Assembly: GCA_019322385.1 (NCBI GenBank)
Contig: JAHWIS010000132.1
Coordinates: 1 to 5,659 of the forward strand
DNA: 5,659 nucleotides
DNA from: Candidatus Woesearchaeota archaeon
GTDB lineage: Archaea; Nanobdellota; Nanobdellia; Woesearchaeales; UBA11576
Direction of reading: 5' to 3'
How positions within the stretch are numbered: position 1 is the first letter of the stretch; the number at the start of each line of letters is the position of its first letter. Below the pieces are notes generated by a model. It did no database searches. It had not been told where the DNA came from and saw nothing but the letters and a program-made list of their open reading frames with translations. This document shows, piece after piece, positions 1 through 4,289 of this stretch. The position numbers were made by a program, and so were the translations under genes.

Positions 1-282
1 TACAAGACAATGGGTGCAGAGGTTGCAGATGCTGCAATGCCTGAATCTACAAGGGCTGTGGCAGATAATGCTGCTATTGTAGCAGAAGATGTTATTGTTT
101 CAGAAGCGCCGAAGATGGCTGGTGAGGAAGCTGCGCCTGTGGTGCAGACAGTCATTGACAGGACACCTGATGTTGCAAGCCAGCTGCCTGAGATCGCTTT
201 ATGGTTCTTTGTCGGAGCAGTTGCTGGTGTTGGAGTGTATCTGCTTGTTGATTATATTGTTAAGAGGGTAAGGAATAGATGA
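1..282 (+). CDS. C-terminal part of a membrane-anchored protein (5' end outside window)
   Basis: The reading frame is open from base 1 and the first in-frame ATG (position 10) has no SD before it, so this is best read as the last 93 residues of a longer gene. The visible part is an Ala/Val/Glu-rich, low-complexity stretch (about residues 5-60). It is followed by one hydrophobic segment (about 65-87, with Gly-Ala-Val residues in the middle) and a short basic tail ending in Lys-Arg-Val-Arg-Asn-Arg. This is the layout of an extracytoplasmic protein held by a single C-terminal helix, with the basic end in the cytoplasm. No catalytic motif is visible and I do not recognise the family. It lies 344 nt before the DUF4349 gene, which has its own promoter, so the two need not be co-transcribed. 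A short 90-residue protein starting at position 10 is possible but less likely. Confidence 0.6.
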   Translation, partial: YKTMGAEVADAAMPESTRAVADNAAIVAEDVIVSEAPKMAGEEAAPVVQTVIDRTPDVASQLPEIALWFFVGAVAGVGVYLLVDYIVKRVRNR

Positions 283-571
283 TTTCCTATTGATTCTCAA
301 ATTCTGATATAGATTTATCATTACATTTCTTGCTGTTAATTAACCAGTTCAGAATTTGACTATATTCTTTCAAGCGTAAGCTTTCCACAAAAAAAGGTTT
401 TGTGTACCAATAACTGCAAAAATATAGTTAAATTTTGGTCCTAATTTAGAAACCGTATGAAATACTAAATATTTAGCTGCAACCAAAATTCAATTTTCTA
501 TTGAAAAATGTGCTTATAAGGCTTGTTCTGGTGTTTTAACACTTCAATTGGTTTCAAAGCCTACTCGACGG
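283..571. other. AT-rich intergenic spacer with several inverted repeats
   Basis: No credible gene is seen here. The stretch is strongly AT-rich. It holds a perfect 11-nt inverted repeat (297-307 with 349-359), a 9-nt inverted repeat containing TTTTGGT (431-439 with 482-490), a 6-nt dyad TTCAAT/ATTGAA (489-494 with 500-505), and nested dyads at 519-562. The left part probably ends the upstream transcript, and the right part is the control region of the lipoprotein gene. No tRNA-like fold or box C/D pair is evident. Confidence 0.5.
519..562. promoter_or_regulatory. Nested dyads upstream of the DUF4349 promoter (possible operator)
   Basis: An outer 6-bp inverted repeat AGGCTT/AAGCCT (519-524 with 557-562) encloses a tight dyad, GTGTT-TT-AACAC (531-542). 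The inner dyad ends about 30 nt before the TATA box at 572-579, where archaeal activators often bind. The symmetry is seen directly; the operator role is inferred. Confidence 0.35.
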
Positions 572-579
572 TATAAATA
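572..579 (+). promoter_or_regulatory. TATA box for the DUF4349 lipoprotein gene
   Basis: TATAAATA is a good archaeal TATA element. Transcription would be expected about 25 nt downstream, near 598-604, giving a leader of roughly 25 nt that still contains the SD at 613-618. Confidence 0.6.
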
Positions 580-612
580 GTTTGCTTGCTTTATGTACTG
601 TATCAAGTTTTT

Positions 613-618
613 AGGAGG
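613..618 (+). promoter_or_regulatory. Shine-Dalgarno AGGAGG for the DUF4349 gene
   Basis: A full-strength AGGAGG lies 8 nt before the ATG at 627 and fixes that start. It is the strongest SD in the window, unlike the RIO1, KH and Fap7-like genes, which have none. A second ATG at 619 opens only a three-codon frame that closes on the real start (ATGA overlap) and is too close to the SD to be used. Confidence 0.75.
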
Positions 619-626
619 ATGATATT

Positions 627-1526
627 ATGAAAAACAACACAAAACTTTTGGTCTTGTTTGTTATACTCTCTCTGCTGCTTACAGCAGGATGTGCGAACAA
701 AGACTTGGATAGGGAAGTAAGGATCGGCGGGAAGAACGGAGCAATCACTTCAAAACCAGTGCCGGTAGCTGTCGAGGTGACAGCAGATTATACAGAAGGT
801 GCAGAGCCTAGATACATGCCACAGTATTATGATGATCATTATGGCTCTGGGGAGGACATTGAGATTGAGCTGCAGATCATACGGACAGCTCACATGAACA
901 TAGAGGTCGAGGATTTCTTTATCGCTTCGCAGAAAGTCGAAGCGTATGCAAGGAAATACGGCGGATACGTATCAAATTCCGATGCGAGAGCAGACCACAA
1001 CAGCAAACACAGCGGAACAGTGACCATTCGCGTGCCAGAGTTGCATTTTGATGCAGTGATTGCAGAGCTCTCGCTATTAGGAGATGTGCAGTCAAAGACA
1101 TCAACAGGACAGGATGTCACAGAAGAGCATATCGACCTGCAGGCAAGGATAGACAATGCTGAGAAGCATGAAGATAGGCTTGTCGAGATGTTCGACAATG
1201 CGACAGATGTCGATGAGATGATGCAGATCGAAAGGGAACTGTCAAGAGTAAGAGAACAGATTGAGAGGAATGAAGGCAGGCTCCGCTATCTCAGCAACAG
1301 GGTCGCGATGTCAACAGTAACAGTCCGAATGTATGAGCCCATGCCTGTTGTCAAGGAATGGGGTGTTTGGAAATCAATCAAGAACTCCTTCAATCATATG
1401 CTGAAGACACTCAGGTTCATGATTGAGCTGTTAGGCTTCCTTATACCTCTTGCAGTGTTCGGCCTCCTGGTTGCGCTGCTTGTAAGGTGGCTTGTCAGAA
1501 GAACAAGGAAGACAAGAAGGAGATGA
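627..1526 (+). CDS. DUF4349-domain lipoprotein with C-terminal transmembrane anchor
   Basis: The 299-residue product opens with a lipoprotein-type signal: basic n-region, hydrophobic residues 6-20, and lipobox Leu-Thr-Ala-Gly-Cys with Cys22 as the expected lipidated residue. Residues 23-80 are a loose, acidic, Tyr-rich linker. Residues about 82-238 resemble DUF4349, recognisable from the opening IIRTAHMNIEV, the KYGGYV segment, the TIRVP strand, the GQDVTEEHIDLQARI helix and the closing VAMSTVTV strand; a long Glu/Arg-rich helix (about 166-225) is probably a coiled coil. A hydrophobic helix at about 264-290 and a very basic tail (nine Arg/Lys in the last eleven residues) place the C-terminus in the cytoplasm. 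The protein would thus be held at both ends on the outer face of the membrane. The molecular function of DUF4349 proteins is not established and I do not assign one. Start chosen by the SD at 613-618. Confidence 0.88.
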   Translation: MKNNTKLLVLFVILSLLLTAGCANKDLDREVRIGGKNGAITSKPVPVAVEVTADYTEGAEPRYMPQYYDDHYGSGEDIEIELQIIRTAHMNIEVEDFFIASQKVEAYARKYGGYVSNSDARADHNSKHSGTVTIRVPELHFDAVIAELSLLGDVQSKTSTGQDVTEEHIDLQARIDNAEKHEDRLVEMFDNATDVDEMMQIERELSRVREQIERNEGRLRYLSNRVAMSTVTVRMYEPMPVVKEWGVWKSIKNSFNHMLKTLRFMIELLGFLIPLAVFGLLVALLVRWLVRRTRKTRRR

Positions 1527-1565
1527 TGCTGGGTTCATTAACACGCTAGCCTCCCCGGCTTGGTT

Positions 1566-1606
1566 GCAGAGCCATGGCAGACATGTGGGGTAAGCTGTGG
1601 CTCTGC
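1566..1606 (+). other. GC-rich hairpin between the DUF4349 and Fap7-like genes
   Basis: GCAGAGCCATGGC (1566-1578) pairs with GCTGTGGCTCTGC (1594-1606), giving 13 pairs (11 Watson-Crick, 2 G-U) around a 15-nt loop. The block is much richer in G+C than the flanks. It lies 40 nt after the DUF4349 stop and is followed by T tracts, so it could help end that transcript, protect its 3' end, or be a small RNA. No tRNA, box C/D or clear H/ACA signature was found. Confidence 0.5.
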
Positions 1607-1618
1607 CTCATAATAAGC

Positions 1619-1626
1619 TTTAAATA
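1619..1626 (+). promoter_or_regulatory. TATA box for the Fap7-like gene, giving a leaderless mRNA
   Basis: TTTAAATA ends 23 nt before the ATG at 1650. With the usual archaeal TATA-to-start distance, transcription should begin at or within a few nt of the A of the ATG. No SD is present, which fits a leaderless transcript. Confidence 0.6.
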
Positions 1627-1629
1627 ATC

Positions 1630-1649
1630 TTTTTCTATTTCTTTTTTTT
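1630..1649 (+). terminator. Oligo-T terminator tracts before the Fap7-like gene
   Basis: A T5 tract (1630-1634) and a T8 tract (1642-1649), with further T runs between, end directly at the next ATG. Archaeal RNA polymerase terminates at such tracts, so transcripts from the DUF4349 gene probably stop here. The tract lies between the TATA box and start of the next gene, so terminator and promoter overlap. Confidence 0.5.
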
Positions 1650-2141
1650 ATGGCAGTTGTTATCGTCACCGGGACTCCTGGGACTGGGAAGACAACAGTA
1701 GCTATGCGTCTTGCAAAGAAGCTCGGTTATATGTATGTTGATGTCAATAAAGTTATTTCAAAGGAAAAATTGAGCTCTGGATATGACAGAAAAAAGAAGT
1801 GCAAGGTTGTTGATGTGAAGAAATTGGTCAAAGCTCTTGTCAAAATGATAAAAAAGTCTGACTCTGGGCTTGTCATTGACTCTCATCTATCACATTACCT
1901 GCCTGATTCTGTTGTTGACCTGTGTGTTGTGACAAAATGCAACCTTAAACTGCTTAAGCGGCGTATGAAAAGACGCAAATACAGCGAGGATAAGATCAGG
2001 GAGAACCTGGACTGCGAGATATTTGATGTGTGTCTTAATGAAGCAAAGGAATCTGGACACAAAGTTGTTGCTGTTGAGACTGGTAAGAAGATAGATTATG
2101 AAAAATTGATAAGAAAAATGAAAAGATTAAGAAAAAAATGA
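1650..2141 (+). CDS. Fap7/AK6-type adenylate kinase, small-subunit maturation NTPase
   Basis: The 163-residue P-loop protein has Walker A GTPGTGKT at residues 8-15, directly after a short first strand. The hydrophobic strand plus Asp-Ser-His-Leu-Ser-His at about 77-82 occupies the Walker-B/substrate position typical of the archaeal AK6/Fap7 group. The Arg/Lys-rich segment around 104-112, then YSEDKIRENLDCEIFDVC, matches the lid/helix region that binds the second nucleotide. Members of this family (yeast Fap7, human AK6/CINAP) have adenylate kinase and ATPase activity and bind ribosomal protein uS11 late in small-subunit assembly; that role is transferred by family. The size is normal for the family. 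The C-terminal tail is very basic, with nine Lys/Arg among the last twelve residues. The gene appears leaderless (TATA 1619-1626) and converges with dnaG. A general adenylate kinase is less likely, given the short lid and the Asp-Ser-His motif. Confidence 0.85.
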   Translation: MAVVIVTGTPGTGKTTVAMRLAKKLGYMYVDVNKVISKEKLSSGYDRKKKCKVVDVKKLVKALVKMIKKSDSGLVIDSHLSHYLPDSVVDLCVVTKCNLKLLKRRMKRRKYSEDKIRENLDCEIFDVCLNEAKESGHKVVAVETGKKIDYEKLIRKMKRLRKK

Positions 2142-2146
2142 TTTTT
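2132..2146. terminator. Compact bidirectional terminator between convergent genes
   Basis: An A7 tract (2132-2138) inside the end of the Fap7-like gene reads as T7 on the minus strand, 7 nt after the dnaG stop. On the plus strand T5 (2142-2146) follows the TGA at 2139-2141. With only 3 nt between the two stop codons, each gene's 3' end appears to supply the other's termination signal. The tracts are seen; their function is inferred. Confidence 0.4.
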
Positions 2147-3416
2147 ATTTCTCAAGAGCATCTGCTGACATGACATGAGTCCTTGTGCCTCGTGCCTTTG
2201 CGTCTGTTCCTATCAAGAACTTTGCGCCAGACCTTTCTGCAGCAGCGACAAGGTCGCGGTCAACAGTGCCGTCAAGCACAATAGCATAGACACCAGAACT
2301 CAAGCTCTTCAATGTCGTGGTCAGTTCAGGTATAGGTACCTTTCCGAGAATGCTCATCTTCTGATCAAGGATGTAAGCACCCTTTGTACCTATGAGATCC
2401 TCGATCATCTTCTTGAATGATGACTTCTCATTAGCAGAGATGCTCGGAGCCCTTGACTGCAGCCTCGGTGCAGCTCTCTGGAATGACTGCCGTGGAGCTG
2501 GCGCGTGCTGCGGCCTAGATGGTCTCTGGTAAGGAGGTCTTGAATGTGCTGGAGCAGCAGGTCTGGCACTTGGCCTCTTTCCACCTGCAAACTCAAGCTT
2601 TGCCTGCTCTGCAGCGATCTTAGCCCTAAGGGCCTTGTGGATCTCCTTCTTGGTAAGCTCCTCGACTTCCTTTCCATCAGGGGCCTTTGTCGCGAAATCC
2701 AGCTCAGCGACCTGGAGAAGCTCCTGAACATTCAGGTCTCCGCCCCTGTCACCATCAACAAAAGCAATAGTTGTCTTCTGCCTTGAAAGGTCAATGATGG
2801 TCTGCGGTACAGAAGTACCGTTCATCGCAATGACGTTCTTGAAACCATGCTTCAACAGGTTCAGAACATCAGCCCTACCTTCTACGATTATGATCTCTTC
2901 AGAATCATTGATTGCAGGACCTGCAGGAAGCCTATCCTTTCCATACTCAACAACCTCCATCATCCTCACTGAATGAGCAACCTCATCAGCAATCTCCTGG
3001 GAATCAGGAAGGACGTTGTCAGTGAGCTGCTTGAGAAGGGCCTTTGCCCTCTCAACAACAAAGTTACGTTTAGAAACGCGAACATCCTCTATCTTTGTCA
3101 CCTTGATCTTTGCATTGCACGGACCTATCCTCTGGATTATCTCCAGCGCAGCTGCTATGATAGCAGTCTCTGCCTTGTCAAGGCTTGAAGGGACTATAAT
3201 ACTGCCCGAGGTCTTACCAGACCTGGTCTCGGTATTCACTTCAATCCTTCCAATCCTTCCGGAACGCTGCAGTTCTCGCAGCTCTAGATCCTGACCAAGC
3301 AATCCTTCTGTCTGGCCGAAAATCGCGCCAATGACATCAGGCCTTTCAACCACGCCATCGATCTCGATCGTAGCGTGCACTATATATTTAGCTGAAACTT
3401 GACTAATCTTTGCCAT
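2145..3416 (-). CDS. dnaG: Archaeal DnaG (TOPRIM primase-like, exosome-associated protein)
   Basis: The 423-residue product reads from ATG at 3416-3414 to TAA at 2147-2145. Residues 1-165 are the archaeal DnaG N-terminal region, including KYIVHATIEIDGVVERPDVIGA-type sequence and LFGQTEGLLG-like residues near 32-41. Residues about 173-260 form the TOPRIM domain, with the acidic triad Glu179 (in VEGRADV) and Asp221/Asp223 (in FVDGDRGGD) intact. Residues about 278-330 are a Pro/Arg/Ser/Ala-rich, probably disordered linker, and 331-423 are a conserved C-terminal domain. In archaea this protein can make short primers and is also a stable partner of the exosome; here there is no exosome gene beside it. 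An SD (AAGGTGA, 3421-3427) supports the start. Length is normal. The identification is secure; which role dominates here cannot be judged. Confidence 0.95.
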   Translation of the reverse strand: MAKISQVSAKYIVHATIEIDGVVERPDVIGAIFGQTEGLLGQDLELRELQRSGRIGRIEVNTETRSGKTSGSIIVPSSLDKAETAIIAAALEIIQRIGPCNAKIKVTKIEDVRVSKRNFVVERAKALLKQLTDNVLPDSQEIADEVAHSVRMMEVVEYGKDRLPAGPAINDSEEIIIVEGRADVLNLLKHGFKNVIAMNGTSVPQTIIDLSRQKTTIAFVDGDRGGDLNVQELLQVAELDFATKAPDGKEVEELTKKEIHKALRAKIAAEQAKLEFAGGKRPSARPAAPAHSRPPYQRPSRPQHAPAPRQSFQRAAPRLQSRAPSISANEKSSFKKMIEDLIGTKGAYILDQKMSILGKVPIPELTTTLKSLSSGVYAIVLDGTVDRDLVAAAERSGAKFLIGTDAKARGTRTHVMSADALEK

Positions 3417-3420
3417 ATTT

Positions 3421-3427
3421 TCACCTT
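3421..3427 (-). promoter_or_regulatory. Shine-Dalgarno of dnaG
   Basis: On the minus strand AAGGTGA lies 4 nt before the dnaG ATG (GGTG core about 6 nt away), close to the anti-SD complement GGAGGTGATC. It fixes the start at 3416 and implies a leader rather than a leaderless mRNA. Confidence 0.6.
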
Positions 3428-3460
3428 CTGGTTTACAGCATATCAGAACTCAATACACAA

Positions 3461-3468
3461 GTATATCA
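3461..3468 (-). promoter_or_regulatory. Possible TATA element of dnaG
   Basis: The minus strand reads TGATATAC about 45-50 nt before the dnaG start. That would place transcription near 3435-3440 and leave a leader of about 20 nt that contains the SD. The box is a weak match and no better one was found at a suitable distance. Confidence 0.3.
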
Positions 3469-3507
3469 TAGCTAGACAATACAGGTGTACTCGATTGTTC
3501 GTACCAT

Positions 3508-3521
3508 TATACCTTGGTATA
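3508..3521. promoter_or_regulatory. Perfect dyad TATACC-TT-GGTATA upstream of dnaG
   Basis: A perfect 6-bp inverted repeat with a 2-nt centre lies about 40-50 nt upstream of the possible dnaG TATA element. The size and position fit a dimeric regulator site, but this is based only on symmetry. Confidence 0.3.
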
Positions 3522-3705
3522 GACCATAGAACAAGACCCATTAATTATGTATCATTAATAATCAAAAATGATTTTGAATGAAAATGATGATCATGAAACG
3601 AAAATCTTGTTCTTACGGTCTTTTAAGTCTGATATGCAGTTATTTTCTTGATTAGCGCTTCAAAGCGCCTTTAGTAAGCATTATTTCCTTAAAAAAGGAA
3701 TTGTT

Positions 3706-3778
3706 GCCCGAAACACTAACTCCCAAGCTCATTGCTTGATATTAATCGTAAGCTCCGTTGAGTACTCTCGTGTCGGGC
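3706..3778. other. Large stem-loop closed by GCCCGA/TCGGGC
   Basis: GCCCGA (3706-3711) pairs with TCGGGC (3773-3778). After a two-base bulge three more pairs form (CAC 3714-3716 with GTG 3770-3772). The loop of about 53 nt contains a small CAAGC/GCTTG hairpin (3724-3728 with 3734-3738). The span is 73 nt like a tRNA, but the inside does not fold as one. Function unknown. Confidence 0.35.
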
Positions 3779-3882
3779 TGTATTGCGCAAGAGTGTCTTT
3801 AAATCCTGGCCAGACATTATGTCCAGCTCTTTAAAGGACCCATTTGCACAATTGGCGTATGATGAATATGAGCCTATTTGTG

Positions 3883-3890
3883 TATTTAAA
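3883..3890 (+). promoter_or_regulatory. TATA box TATTTAAA of a candidate small transcription unit
   Basis: The octamer TATTTAAA is identical to the ones at 4173 and 4234. A start near 3910-3915 would put the hairpin at 3945-3978 and the SD at 3984-3989 in one short RNA that could end at the terminator near 4142. Confidence 0.45.
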
Positions 3891-3944
3891 CCCTTTGTTA
3901 GAACTGTCAGAAACCTCAAAATCGACCTTCAGAGAGCTTAAAAA

Positions 3945-3978
3945 CCCTGGCGGATCCGCCGAAACGGATCCGCTGGGG
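3945..3978 (+). other. Strong 14-bp hairpin built from two CGGATCCG palindromes
   Basis: CCCTGGCGGATCCG (3945-3958) pairs with CGGATCCGCTGGGG (3965-3978) in 14 consecutive pairs, 12 Watson-Crick and 2 G-U, around a 6-nt CCGAAA loop. Each arm itself contains the 8-nt palindrome CGGATCCG, so two copies could also dimerise or act as a tandem DNA site. A runs flank it on both sides; on the minus strand the stem is followed by T5 and looks like an intrinsic terminator, while on the plus strand it stands 5 nt before the SD of the short ORF at 3993. Confidence 0.7.
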
Positions 3979-3992
3979 AAAAAGAGGTGATA

Positions 3993-4103
3993 ATGATTGT
4001 AATCATAAAACCCCACAAACACACAAGGTGCTTGAGGGGATGCTCAAAACCTTGCGGTTTTGGCACATTTGGTCCTTGCGAACCAAATGAAAGAGGTGTT
4101 TAG
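3993..4103 (+). CDS. Candidate 36-residue Cys-containing peptide (uncertain)
   Basis: A 36-codon frame, ATG at 3993 to TAG at 4101, is preceded by an SD-like GAGGTGA (3984-3990, three nt closer than ideal to the ATG) and lies in an apparent transcription unit with its own TATA box (3883-3890) and terminator (4106-4142). The peptide begins Met-Ile-Val-Ile-Ile-Lys-Pro-His-Lys-His, and has four cysteines at residues 13, 17, 21 and 28 (spacing C-x3-C-x3-C-x6-C) among Gly, Pro and basic residues. This could suit metal binding or disulfides, but no family is recognised. Against it, the same bases form hairpins (4032-4063, 4066-4089), which fits an untranslated RNA equally well. I rate coding as possible, not probable. 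Confidence 0.35.
   Translation: MIVIIKPHKHTRCLRGCSKPCGFGTFGPCEPNERGV
4032..4063 (+). other. Two overlapping, mutually exclusive hairpins
   Basis: TTGAG (4032-4036) can pair with CTCAA (4043-4047). Alternatively TCAAAACC (4044-4051) pairs with GGTTTTGG (4056-4063, one G-U) around a TTGC loop. The shared bases 4044-4047 cannot be in both, so this resembles a two-state RNA switch. The second fold is stronger. Confidence 0.45.
4066..4089 (+). other. Hairpin CATTTGGT/ACCAAATG
   Basis: An 8-bp perfect stem (4066-4073 with 4082-4089) encloses an 8-nt loop CCTTGCGA. The apex shares the string CCTTGCG with the hairpin just upstream (4050-4056), so the two neighbouring hairpins present the same loop sequence. 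Confidence 0.5.
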
Positions 4104-4105
4104 AC

Positions 4106-4142
4106 AGCTTAACATGAGTTTTGTTATAGTAAGCTCTTTTTT
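4106..4142 (+). terminator. Hairpin plus T6, intrinsic-type terminator
   Basis: AGCTT (4106-4110) pairs with AAGCT (4131-4135) and the stem continues with AACA (4111-4114) and TGTT (4122-4125) across a bulge. It is followed at once by C and six T residues (4137-4142). It starts 3 nt after the short ORF's stop. A small hairpin TTAAC-TTCT-GTTAA (4141-4154) and an A run follow, so it may act in both directions. Confidence 0.55.
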
Positions 4143-4154
4143 AACTTCTGTTAA

Positions 4155-4199
4155 GTAGTAAAAAAGAACTAGTATTTAAAGTTTTCTATATTTTACTAC
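4155..4199. promoter_or_regulatory. 9-bp inverted repeat framing a TATA box
   Basis: GTAGTAAAA (4155-4163) and TTTTACTAC (4191-4199) are perfect inverted copies. Their centre of symmetry (about 4177) falls in the TATTTAAA at 4173-4180. A regulator bound to the two arms, or a cruciform, would cover the promoter. Symmetry is seen; regulation is inferred. Confidence 0.45.
4173..4180 (+). promoter_or_regulatory. Upstream TATA box (TATTTAAA) of the RIO1-Dim2 operon
   Basis: A start near 4200-4206 would give a leader of about 90 nt, long enough to include the hairpin at 4247-4289. It lies inside the inverted repeat 4155-4199. Confidence 0.4.
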
Positions 4200-4233
4200 A
4201 TATTAGGGGCAAAATCACGGGTTTCGAGCTATA

Positions 4234-4241
4234 TATTTAAA
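4234..4241 (+). promoter_or_regulatory. Proximal TATA box (TATTTAAA) of the RIO1-Dim2 operon
   Basis: The box sits in TATATTTAAATA, the best archaeal TATA match in the window. Transcription would begin about 4260-4266, leaving a leader of about 30-35 nt without any SD. That leader would begin with, or just before, the 16S-like string at 4266-4274. Confidence 0.6.
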
Positions 4242-4246
4242 TAGAG

Positions 4247-4289
4247 GCGGATTTTCTTGGCCATTATCACCTCCAATAAACAGATCCGC
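4247..4289 (+). promoter_or_regulatory. Leader hairpin and 16S 3'-end-like string before RIO1
   Basis: GGCGGAT (4246-4252) pairs with ATCCGCT (4284-4290; last pair G-U). Within it TTGG (4257-4260) pairs with CCAA (4273-4276), leaving loop bases that include most of AUCACCUCC (4266-4274). That nonamer equals the anti-SD end of archaeal 16S rRNA. The stem ends 6 nt before the RIO1 ATG and would form only in a transcript from the upstream promoter. Its minus strand reads as a strong SD followed by an 11-codon frame (4264-4229), the plainer explanation for the string if that strand is expressed. Confidence 0.4.

Larger units (their letters stand above)
3469..3880. other. Gene-free region with scattered hairpins
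   Basis: No convincing coding sequence is seen on either strand. The content is a dyad TATACC-TT-GGTATA (3508-3521), a hairpin GCGCT-TCAA-AGCGC (3655-3668), a hairpin TTCCTT-AAAA-AAGGAA (3685-3700), a larger stem-loop closed by GCCCGA/TCGGGC (3706-3778), and near-palindromic sequence around GACAT-T-ATGTC within 3806-3826, flanked by CTTTAAA at 3798 and 3832. The order of structures suggests control regions or an untranslated RNA, but none matches a known RNA family that I recognise. Confidence 0.4.

Noticed and set aside
619..630. Three-codon upstream frame ending on the DUF4349 start (ATGA overlap)
   Set aside because: It starts 1 nt after the AGGAGG, too close for initiation, so it is a chance result of the ATG-rich leader.
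2405..2731. Overlapping ORFs inside dnaG, such as a 108-codon minus-strand frame and several plus-strand frames
   Set aside because: They are in other frames of a secure conserved gene, have Arg/Ser/Leu-biased composition and lack start signals.
3584..3632. Box C/D guide RNA: ATGATGA (3584-3590) and CTGA (3629-3632)
   Set aside because: No convincing D' and C' boxes lie between them and no terminal stem is present; the short boxes occur by chance in AT-rich sequence.
3706..3778. Possible tRNA on the minus strand, 73 nt long with a GCCCGA/TCGGGC closing stem
   Set aside because: The length and closing stem fit, but there is no T-arm (no GGTTCRA-type loop), the D-arm position holds a palindrome without a normal loop, and no anticodon stem forms.
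3859..3865. A second perfect C box ATGATGA
   Set aside because: No CTGA follows at a suitable distance.
3716..3919. Minus-strand 67-codon ORF
   Set aside because: It begins at a TTG without SD, has no recognisable motif, and overlaps hairpins and TATA boxes.
3950..3967. Hammerhead ribozyme core suggested by CGAAAC in the hairpin loop
   Set aside because: No CTGANGA strand or matching third stem is present nearby.
4229..4264. Minus-strand mini-ORF of 11 codons with an ideal SD (GGAGGTGAT)
   Set aside because: It is very short, ends in the RIO1 TATA region, and no minus-strand promoter is seen upstream. The SD itself is noted as the rival explanation of the 16S-like string.
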